DNA of 64,000 bases from Comamonas resistens (GTDB lineage: Bacteria; Pseudomonadota; Gammaproteobacteria; Burkholderiales; Burkholderiaceae_C), in NCBI RefSeq assembly GCF_030064165.1, contig NZ_CP125947.1:2046001-2110000 (forward strand), read 5' to 3'. The notes beneath the pieces are model-generated. The model was given only the letters and a program-made list of their open reading frames with translations. It searched no databases and was not told where the DNA came from. Below, in pieces: positions 8,004-14,759 of this stretch. Position 1 is the stretch's first letter, and each line of letters starts with the position of its first letter. The position numbers and the translations under genes were made by a program.

Positions 8004-11000
8004 ATGTCCCGGTTTTTTATTGATCGCCCCAAGCTGGCCTGGGTGGTTGCGATCTTCATCCTGCTGGCCGGCCTGCTAGCGATCCCGGCCTTGCCTGTGG
8101 CGCAGTTTCCTAACGTGGCGCCGCCGCAGATCTCCATCTCGGCAACCTATCCGGGGGCGTCGGCCACCACGGTGATGGAGTCGGTGACCAGCGTCATCGA
8201 GGAGGAGCTCAACGGCACCAAGGGGCTGCTGTACTTCGACTCGTCCAGCGGTGCCACGGGCCTGGCCGAGATCACGGCCACCTTCGCGCCGGGCACCGAT
8301 CCCGCACTGGCCCAGGTCGAGGTGCAGAACCGCATCAAGAAGGCCGAGGCCAGGCTGCCCGCATCGGTGATGCAGATGGGTCTGCAGGTAGAGCAGGCCA
8401 GCGCCAACTTCCTGCTGATCTATTCGCTGACCTACAAGGGTGACGACAGCGGCAAGAACGAGGTCAGGCTGTCCGACTATGCGGTGCGCAACATCAACAA
8501 CGAGATCCGCCGCGTGCCCGGCGTGGGCAAGGTGCAGTACTTCGGCGCCGATGTGGCCATGCGGGTCTGGGTCGATCCGCAGAAGCTGCTGGGCTACGGC
8601 CTGTCGGTGGCGGACGTGAATGCGGCCATTGCCGCGCAGAACGCCCAGGTGCCGGCAGGCAGCTTCGGCAGCCAGCCCGGATCGTCCGAGCAAGAACTCA
8701 GCGCCACGATTGCCGTCAAGGGCACGCTGAGCTCACCCGAGGAGTTCGGTCAGATCGTATTGCAGGCCAGGGCCGACGGCTCGGCCGTGCACCTGGCCGA
8801 TGTGGCGCGTCTCGAAGTCGGTCAGCTCGATTACAGCTTCGCCTCGCGCGAGGACGGCCACAAAGGAGTGGCGGCCGCCGTGCAACTGGCACCTGGTGCC
8901 AATGCGATGCAGACCGCCAGGGCGGTCAAGGCGAGGCTAGCCGAGCTGTCGCAGAACTTCCCGGACGATATTCAGTACGCAGTGCCCTATGACACCTCGC
9001 GCTTTGTGGAAGTCGCCATCGGCAAGGTGATCCAGACCCTGGTCGAGGCCGTGGTGCTGGTGTTCCTGGTGATGTGGCTGTTTCTGCAGAACCTGCGCTA
9101 TACGCTGATTCCCACCATCGTGGTCCCGGTGTGTCTGGCCGGCACCCTGGCGGTGATGTATGCGTTGGGCTTCTCGGTCAATATGATGACCATGTTCGGC
9201 ATGGTGCTGGCCATCGGCATTCTGGTCGACGATGCCATCGTGGTGGTGGAGAACGTGGAGCGTCTCATGGCCGAGGAGGGCCTCTCGCCGCTGGCCGCCA
9301 CGGTGAAAGCCATGCAGCAGGTCTCGGGAGCCATCGTCGGCATCACGCTGGTGCTGGTGGCCGTGTTCCTGCCCCTGGCCTTCATGAGCGGCTCGGTGGG
9401 CGTGATCTACCGTCAGTTCTCGCTGTCGCTGGCGGTCTCCATCCTGTTCTCGGGCCTGCTGGCGCTGACATTCACGCCGGCACTGTGCGCCACGCTGCTC
9501 AAGCCTGTTGCCGAGGATCATCACGAGGAGAAGAAAGGTCTCTTCGGCTGGTTCAACCGCCACTTTGCCAAGCTGACCGAGCGCTTTTCGCTGCTCAACC
9601 AGCGTCTGGTCAAGCGCACGGGCCGCTATATGCTGATCTATGCAGCCATCGTGGGCGGGCTGGGCTTTGCCTATACGCGCATGCCCGAGTCCTTTGTGCC
9701 TTATGAAGACATGGGCTACTACATCGTCAGCGTGCAACTGCCCCCTGGTGCGACCGAAGCACGCACCGAGGCCGTGGTGCGCGACATGGAAGCCTATGTG
9801 CAAAGCCGCCCCGCGACGGCCCAGGCCGAGTTCCTGATGGGCTACAGCTTTTCGGGCATGGGGCAGAACGCGGCCATGGCCTTCGTCACGCTCAAGGACT
9901 GGTCCTTGCGCGGCAAGGGCCAGGCGTCCTGGGACGAGGTCCAGGCCTTCAATCAGCGCTTCGGCAGCTTGTCCGACGGTGCGGCCATGGCCGTGGACCC
10001 GCCACCCATCGACGGCCTGGGCAATTCCGGCGGCTTTGCGCTGCGTCTGCAGGACCGCGCCAATCTGGGTCGCGAGGCCCTGGTTGCCGCGCGCGACGAG
10101 CTGCTGAAGAAGGCCAATGCCTCGCCGGTGATCGCCTACGCAATGATGGAGAACCTCGAAGACGCGCCGCAGCTGCGTCTGGACATCGACCGGCGCAAGG
10201 CCCAGGCCCAGGGCGTGAGCTTCGCCAGCATCAGCGCCGTGCTGTCCACGGCCTATGGCTCGGCCGTGATCAACGAGTTTCCGAATGCGGGGCGCCTGCA
10301 GCGCGTGGTGGTGCAGGCCGACACGGCGGCGCGCATGACGCCTGAGGCCCTGCTGCGCCTGTATGTGCCCAATGCCCAGGGAGAGCAGGTGCCGCTGGCC
10401 TCGTTTGCCAGCGTGGAATGGGAGCAGGGGCCGGTGCAGATCTCGCGCTACAACGGCTACCCGGCCTTCCGCATCGCGGGCGACGCCAAGCCCGGCCACA
10501 CCACGGGTGAGGCCATGGCCGAGCTCGAACGCATTCTGGGCGAGATGCCGCGCGGCATAGGCTACGAGTGGACGGCGCTGTCCTATCAGGAAAAGGCCGC
10601 TGGTGCACAGGCCCCCAAGCTGTTTGCGCTGGCCATCGTGGTGGTGTTCCTGCTGCTCGTGGCCCTGTACGAAAGCTGGAGCATTCCAGCAGCCGTGATG
10701 CTGATCGTGCCCATAGGCGCGCTGGGATCGGTGCTGGCCACTTCGGCGCTGGGTCTCTCGAACGACGTGTATTTCAAGGTCGGCCTGATCACCATCATCG
10801 GCCTGGCGGCCAAGAACGCCATCCTGATCGTGGAGTTCGCCAAGGACCTGCACGAGCGTGGTCATTCGCTGGCGGAGGCGGCATTGCAGGCAGCCCGTTT
10901 GCGCTTCCGTCCCATCGTGATGACTTCGCTGGCCTTCATCCTGGGGGTGGTGCCGCTGGCACTGGCCACCGGCGCGGGTGCCTCCAGCCAGGCCGCCATC

Positions 11001-11150
11001 GGTGTCGGCGTGATCGGCGGCATGCTCAGTGCCACCTTGCTGGGCGTGCTGTTCGTGCCCATCTTCTTTGTCTTCGTGCTCTCGCTGCGGCGCAAGCGCC
11101 GCGCAGTGCCGGAGGAAAAAAACACAGACTCCGAAGGAGAAACCGCATGA
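8004..11150 (+). CDS. RND multidrug efflux permease (HAE1 family, AcrB/MexB-like)
   Basis: An inner-membrane trimeric proton/drug antiporter of 1048 residues, the usual HAE1 length. It starts MSRFFIDRPKLAWVVAIFI and has two large periplasmic loops and twelve expected membrane helices. The proton relay is intact: the paired Asp of VDDAIVVVENVERL (residues 409-410) and the Lys of GLAAKNAILIVEFAKDL. The trimerisation and pore segments (FPNVAPPQISISATYPGASATTVMESV) match AcrB-type pumps. ATG codons occur at 8001 and 8004; AAGGA at 7993-7997 is better spaced for 8004. The stop overlaps the start of the outer-membrane gene (ATGA), indicating translational coupling. The substrate range is not deducible. 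Confidence 0.93.
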   Translation: MSRFFIDRPKLAWVVAIFILLAGLLAIPALPVAQFPNVAPPQISISATYPGASATTVMESVTSVIEEELNGTKGLLYFDSSSGATGLAEITATFAPGTDPALAQVEVQNRIKKAEARLPASVMQMGLQVEQASANFLLIYSLTYKGDDSGKNEVRLSDYAVRNINNEIRRVPGVGKVQYFGADVAMRVWVDPQKLLGYGLSVADVNAAIAAQNAQVPAGSFGSQPGSSEQELSATIAVKGTLSSPEEFGQIVLQARADGSAVHLADVARLEVGQLDYSFASREDGHKGVAAAVQLAPGANAMQTARAVKARLAELSQNFPDDIQYAVPYDTSRFVEVAIGKVIQTLVEAVVLVFLVMWLFLQNLRYTLIPTIVVPVCLAGTLAVMYALGFSVNMMTMFGMVLAIGILVDDAIVVVENVERLMAEEGLSPLAATVKAMQQVSGAIVGITLVLVAVFLPLAFMSGSVGVIYRQFSLSLAVSILFSGLLALTFTPALCATLLKPVAEDHHEEKKGLFGWFNRHFAKLTERFSLLNQRLVKRTGRYMLIYAAIVGGLGFAYTRMPESFVPYEDMGYYIVSVQLPPGATEARTEAVVRDMEAYVQSRPATAQAEFLMGYSFSGMGQNAAMAFVTLKDWSLRGKGQASWDEVQAFNQRFGSLSDGAAMAVDPPPIDGLGNSGGFALRLQDRANLGREALVAARDELLKKANASPVIAYAMMENLEDAPQLRLDIDRRKAQAQGVSFASISAVLSTAYGSAVINEFPNAGRLQRVVVQADTAARMTPEALLRLYVPNAQGEQVPLASFASVEWEQGPVQISRYNGYPAFRIAGDAKPGHTTGEAMAELERILGEMPRGIGYEWTALSYQEKAAGAQAPKLFALAIVVVFLLLVALYESWSIPAAVMLIVPIGALGSVLATSALGLSNDVYFKVGLITIIGLAAKNAILIVEFAKDLHERGHSLAEAALQAARLRFRPIVMTSLAFILGVVPLALATGAGASSQAAIGVGVIGGMLSATLLGVLFVPIFFVFVLSLRRKRRAVPEEKNTDSEGETA

Positions 11151-12562
11151 ACGGGCGAAACCCCATGCGTACCGCCGCGCTGACGCTGATTGCAGTGGTG
11201 CTCTCCGGTTGCTCTTTTGCGCCGACCTATGACAGGCCTGCTGCGCCCATTCCCGGCAACTGGAGTGCGGCATCATCGGCCTTGACGGCTTCGGTGCAGA
11301 GCTTGCACTGGAAGGAGTTCGTGATCGATGAGCGCCTGCGCTCGCGTATCGAAACGGCGCTGGCCAACAACCGCGATCTGCGTCAGACACTGCTCAATGT
11401 GCAGACTGCTCGCGCGGCCTATCGCGTGCAGCGTGCGGACCAGCTGCCCGCTCTGGAAGCACAGGCCGGCGCCAACCGCCAGCGCATGCCCGCCGACCTG
11501 AGCGGCACAGAAGCGGCTAGGGTGCAGAGCAACTATCAGGCGGGCGCCGGGCTGATAGCTTTCGAGCTCGATCTCTTCGGCCGTGTGCGCTCGCTGTCCG
11601 AGGCCGCGCTCATGGAGTATCTGGCCACCGAGGAGGCCGCGCGCAGCGTGCAGATCAGTCTGGTCGCCGAAGTGATCCAGGCCTCGCTGGCGCAGGACAG
11701 CGCGCGGCAGCGTCAGGCCCTGGCGCTGCGCACCATGCAGGCGCGCGAGAAGGAGTGGCAGCTGATGAGCGAGCGCAGAAAGACCGGCACGGCCAGCCGC
11801 CTGGACGAGCAGGAGGCTCAAGGCCAGCTAGAACTGGCGCGCGCCGAAGTCGAGCGCTTGTCACGCGAGCTGCGCCAGGCTTCAAACGCACTGGACTGGC
11901 TGGTGGGCGATGGCTCGGTCCAGGCGGCAGCGGATTTGAGCGCCGCTCCCCTGGTGCAGGAGATAGGCCCGGGTCTGCCCTCAGATCTGCTGGTGTTGCG
12001 CCCCGATATCCGCGCCGCCGAATATCAGCTGCGCTCACGCAATGCAAGCATAGGCGCGGCGCGGGCCGCGTTCTTCCCGCGCATCTCGCTCACGGGCTCC
12101 TATGGCTCGGCCAGTGCCGAGCTTGGCGATCTGTTTGCTGGTGGCCAGCGCTCCTGGTCCTTCATGCCGCAGCTCAGCCTGCCGATTTTTGATGGCGGCC
12201 GCAATCGCGCCAATCTGGAGATCGCGCAGCTGCGCAAGGACATGGCGATAGCCAGTTACGAGCGCAGCATCCAGACGGCGTTTCGTGAAGTCAGCGACGC
12301 GCTGGCTTCCGTCGAGACCCTGAGGCGCGAGGAGCTGGCTCGCCAGCGGCTGGTGCAGACCAGCGCGAATACGCTCAAGCTCGCCGAGCTGCGCTATCGC
12401 GCCGGGCTGGACAGCCATCTGCGCTATCTGGATGCACAGCGCACGGACTTTGCGCAGCAGATGGCGCTGATCGAGGTCAGCACGCAGCGGCAAATGGCCC
12501 TGGCCATGCTGTTCAAGGCCCTGGGCGGAGGCTGGCAGGCCAGACCGGGCGCACAGGGCTGA
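11147..12562 (+). CDS. RND efflux outer membrane factor (NodT/OprM family lipoprotein)
   Basis: A 471-residue outer-membrane channel protein of the TolC superfamily. The signal peptide ends LSGC with lipid-anchored Cys22. It shows two OMF repeats with the typical SYxxxxxLFGR-like block (YQAGAGLIAFELDLFGRVRSLSEAAL) and the second-half GAARAAFFPRISLTGSYG and LPIFDGGRNRANLEIA blocks. Its ATG overlaps the pump stop by four bases and GAAGGAG precedes it. The open frame extends much further upstream inside the pump gene, but that part is an artefact. It completes a self-sufficient tripartite pump. Confidence 0.92.
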   Translation: MNGRNPMRTAALTLIAVVLSGCSFAPTYDRPAAPIPGNWSAASSALTASVQSLHWKEFVIDERLRSRIETALANNRDLRQTLLNVQTARAAYRVQRADQLPALEAQAGANRQRMPADLSGTEAARVQSNYQAGAGLIAFELDLFGRVRSLSEAALMEYLATEEAARSVQISLVAEVIQASLAQDSARQRQALALRTMQAREKEWQLMSERRKTGTASRLDEQEAQGQLELARAEVERLSRELRQASNALDWLVGDGSVQAAADLSAAPLVQEIGPGLPSDLLVLRPDIRAAEYQLRSRNASIGAARAAFFPRISLTGSYGSASAELGDLFAGGQRSWSFMPQLSLPIFDGGRNRANLEIAQLRKDMAIASYERSIQTAFREVSDALASVETLRREELARQRLVQTSANTLKLAELRYRAGLDSHLRYLDAQRTDFAQQMALIEVSTQRQMALAMLFKALGGGWQARPGAQG

Positions 12563-12580
12563 GTCCCGGTGCTATGAGGG

Positions 12581-12613
12581 AAGGGCTGTAGCGCGAAGCT
12601 GCAGCCCTTCTTT
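12581..12613 (+). terminator. intrinsic terminator of the RND efflux operon
   Basis: A 12-bp stem AAGGGCTGTAGC / GCTGCAGCCCTT (one wobble) with a 5-base loop, followed by CTTTGT, 19 bases after the outer-membrane gene. Confidence 0.7.
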
Positions 12614-12793
12614 GTATATGCGGTCGTTGCTGGAAGGCGGAAGTCAACAGCCGCACCGCCCGGGTTGACACTTTGCTATCGGGCGTGCGAGCGGATCAGA
12701 ACTGTGAAGGGGCTGAGAATGAGAGCGCTCCATGCGGCCGCTTCAACCTTGCCGGTCCGGAGAGGACTTCGATGATTTCAAGGCACAAAAACG
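12614..12793. other. intergenic stretch without a recognisable gene
   Basis: No gene, repeat or convincing promoter was found here. A TTGACA at 12664-12669 lacks a matching -10. The open frame that runs from here into the tRNA is an artefact. Confidence 0.6.
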
Positions 12794-12794
12794 A

Positions 12795-12824
12795 AAAAGG
12801 CCTTGAATTGCTTCAAGGCCTTTT
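12795..12824 (-). terminator. intrinsic terminator after the downstream tRNA-Ser copy
   Basis: A 13-bp perfect stem AAAAGGCCTTGAA / TTCAAGGCCTTTT with a 4-base loop; on the minus strand it follows the tRNA by 6 bases and ends in T's. Confidence 0.85.
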
Positions 12825-12830
12825 ATCATT

Positions 12831-12921
12831 TGGCGGAGCAGGCGGGATTCGAACCCGCGGTGGGCTATTAACCCACACACGCTTTCCAGGCGTGCGACTT
12901 AAACCACTCATCCACCGCTCC
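12831..12921 (-). tRNA. tRNA-Ser (anticodon GGA), copy 2
   Basis: On the minus strand the sequence begins GGAGCGGTGGATGAGTGG and ends CCTGCTCCGCCA, with an encoded CCA. The anticodon loop CTGGAAA gives GGA, decoding UCC/UCU serine. The long variable arm (GTGGGTTAATAGCCCAC) is the class II mark of serine tRNAs. The acceptor stem pairs fully, with one G-T. The length is 91 bases. It is identical to the copy 68 bases upstream. Confidence 0.96.
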
Positions 12922-12954
12922 ACGCGATAACCCAAAATACTTCATTTCTGAAGT

Positions 12955-12984
12955 AAAAAACCAAGTGTGGTCGACTTGGTTTTT
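12955..12984 (-). terminator. intrinsic terminator between the two tRNA-Ser genes
   Basis: CCAAGT / ACTTGG stem flanked by A6 and T5 tracts (extended stem of 11 bp). It lies just after the first-transcribed tRNA copy, so each copy has its own terminator. Confidence 0.8.
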
Positions 12985-12989
12985 GAATC

Positions 12990-13080
12990 TGGCGGAGCAG
13001 GCGGGATTCGAACCCGCGGTGGGCTATTAACCCACACACGCTTTCCAGGCGTGCGACTTAAACCACTCATCCACCGCTCC
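12990..13080 (-). tRNA. tRNA-Ser (anticodon GGA), copy 1
   Basis: 91 bases identical to the gene at 12831-12921: same class II variable arm, GGA anticodon and encoded CCA. On the minus strand a TAGAAT -10-like element (13097-13102) lies 16 bases before the mature 5' end, with only a weak -35 (CTTTTG). This copy is transcribed first. Confidence 0.96.
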
Positions 13081-13121
13081 GTGTGATGAAGCCGTTATTC
13101 TAACCAGAAATTACAGCCCCA

Positions 13122-13152
13122 AAAGGAAAGTGCCGCAAGTTCTTTGCGGCAC
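13122..13152 (-). terminator. intrinsic terminator of the nfeD-qmcA operon
   Basis: A 9-bp perfect stem GTGCCGCAA / TTGCGGCAC (13130-13138, 13144-13152) lies 19 bases after the qmcA stop. On the minus strand it is followed by the T-rich TTTCCTTTT. Confidence 0.78.
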
Positions 13153-13171
13153 CCTCTGAAAAATTGCGGAA

Positions 13172-14092
13172 TCAGGCGCTCTTGCCGATTTGCACCATCT
13201 TCATGGCCGAGGCGATCAGGCCAGAAACCTCGGTCATATTGCCGGGCACCACCAGCGTGGTGTTGGAGTCTGCAGCGACCTTGCTATAAGCCTCCACGGC
13301 GCTTTCAGCGACCTTGAGTTGCACGGCCTGTTCGCCGCCGGGCTGACGGATGGCGGTGGCAACACGCTCCAGCGCCTGGCCGGTGGCTTCGGCCACGGTG
13401 GTGATGGCTGCGGCCTCACCCTGGGCCTTGTTGATGGCGGCTTGCTTCTCGCCTTCGGAGCGGGCAATGAAAGCTTCACGCTCACCGGTGGCGATATTGA
13501 TCTGTTCCTGGCGACGGCCTTCGGAGGCCGCGATCAGCGCGCGCTTTTCACGCTCGGCCGTGATCTGGGCCTGCATGGCGCGCAGAATTTCATTGGGGGG
13601 TGTCAGATCCTTGATCTCATAGCGCAATACCTTCACGCCCCAGTTCAGCGCAGCTTCGTCAATGGCGTTGACGACCTGGGCGTTGATCATGTCGCGCTCT
13701 TCAAAGGTCTTGTCCAGTTCCAGCTTGCCGATCACGCTGCGCAGCGAGGTTTGAGCCAGCTGGGTGACGGCCATGATGTAGTTGGACGAGCCGTAGCTGG
13801 CGCGCATGGGGTCGGTGACCTGGAAGTAGAGAATGCCGTCCACGGTCAGCTGGGTGTTGTCGCGTGTGATGCAGACCTGGCTGGGGACATCGAGAGGAAT
13901 TTCCTTGAGGCTGTGCTTATAGGCCACGCGATCCACAAAGGGAATCAGAAAGTTCAGACCGGGGGTCAGTGTGCCTGCGTATTTGCCCAGACGCTCCTTG
14001 ATCCAGGCATGTTGCTGGGGTACGACCTTGATCGAGCGGACGATAAAGATGACGGCGATGGCTGCGATGGCAAGGGGTACTGCGTATTCCAT
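13172..14092 (-). CDS. qmcA: SPFH/band 7 (stomatin-like) membrane protein, QmcA family
   Basis: A 306-residue stomatin/prohibitin homologue thought to organise membrane microdomains and quality control. One N-terminal membrane helix (residues about 4-22) is followed by the SPFH core: VPQQHAWIKERLGKYAGTLTPGLNFLIPFVDRVAYKHSLKEIPLDVPSQVCITRDN. A coiled-coil region with ALIAASEGRRQEQINIATGEREAFIARSEGEKQAAINKAQGEA drives oligomerisation. Length fits the family. It is transcribed after an NfeD-like gene (102 bases upstream), the standard SPFH-NfeD pairing, in which NfeD's OB domain interacts with the SPFH oligomer. Confidence 0.93.
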   Translation of the reverse strand: MEYAVPLAIAAIAVIFIVRSIKVVPQQHAWIKERLGKYAGTLTPGLNFLIPFVDRVAYKHSLKEIPLDVPSQVCITRDNTQLTVDGILYFQVTDPMRASYGSSNYIMAVTQLAQTSLRSVIGKLELDKTFEERDMINAQVVNAIDEAALNWGVKVLRYEIKDLTPPNEILRAMQAQITAEREKRALIAASEGRRQEQINIATGEREAFIARSEGEKQAAINKAQGEAAAITTVAEATGQALERVATAIRQPGGEQAVQLKVAESAVEAYSKVAADSNTTLVVPGNMTEVSGLIASAMKMVQIGKSA

Positions 14093-14194
14093 ATTGTCTC
14101 CAGCCCTCTTGGGGCATTGGCGTCAGATGACGTGGATTGAGAGAAGGCAAATTGATGCAGAGCCAAGCATAGAGGGCTTGGCCTGCAAGCGAGA

Positions 14195-14620
14195 TCAAAC
14201 TTTGTCAACAAGCAGGCGGCTGCCAATGACTTCTGCCACGCGGTGTGGGCCAGGAAGAGGCAGCGCACCAGGGCGGCCCATGACGGTCCAGGTGGCGCCG
14301 CGGTAGCGAACCTGGGCAGTGCCGTCAGAATTCCACTGCTCGATGTTGACGGTTTCACCCACATCCATGTTGACATCGCGATTGCTGGATGCGGGTTGTC
14401 TGCGGGGGCTGCGTTTGCGCAGCAGATAGCAGATGAGGACGGCACTGGCACCCAGCAGGGCGGCTGCCAAGATTTGGGAAATGGTGCCCAGTCCGAGGTG
14501 GGCGCAGATCGCTCCCACGGCAGCTCCCAATGCCAGCATCAGAAGATAGAAAGTGCCTGTCAGCAGTTCTGCAATGACCAGCACACCTGCGAGCAACCAC
14601 CACGCGGTGGAATGATCCAT
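14195..14620 (-). CDS. NfeD-like membrane protein
   Basis: A 141-residue short NfeD homologue. It has an N-terminal membrane region of two to three helices (WWLLAGVLVIAELLTGTFYLLMLALGAAVGAICAHLGLG and ILAAALLGASAVLICYLL), a basic linker, and a C-terminal OB-fold domain (DVGETVNIEQWNSDGTAQVRYRGATWTV). The start at 14620 gives MDHSTAWWLL and is preceded by AGGAG; the 22 additional upstream codons are not family-like. It is the first gene of an operon with the stomatin-like qmcA and is divergent from the decarboxylase gene. Confidence 0.87.
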   Translation of the reverse strand: MDHSTAWWLLAGVLVIAELLTGTFYLLMLALGAAVGAICAHLGLGTISQILAAALLGASAVLICYLLRKRSPRRQPASSNRDVNMDVGETVNIEQWNSDGTAQVRYRGATWTVMGRPGALPLPGPHRVAEVIGSRLLVDKV

Positions 14621-14759
14621 ACCCCAGCTCCTCTTGTTGCATGTATTTAGTGCACCACATTCTGGGTTAAAAACGACATGTTTCAAAGCTGCAATAAGGA
14701 TATTCCTTACACTTCGCGGCTGTTTCGTTTTTTAGGCCTGATTGGTACGGAGGCTGTCC

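Noticed and set aside
8937..11390. An 817-residue open frame antisense to the RND pump
   Set aside because: Shadow frame, His/Gln/Arg-rich, no domain.
12673..12930. An 85-residue open frame ending GGIRTRGGLLTHTRFPG
   Set aside because: It is translated from the complement of the tRNA-Ser gene, a well-known artefact.
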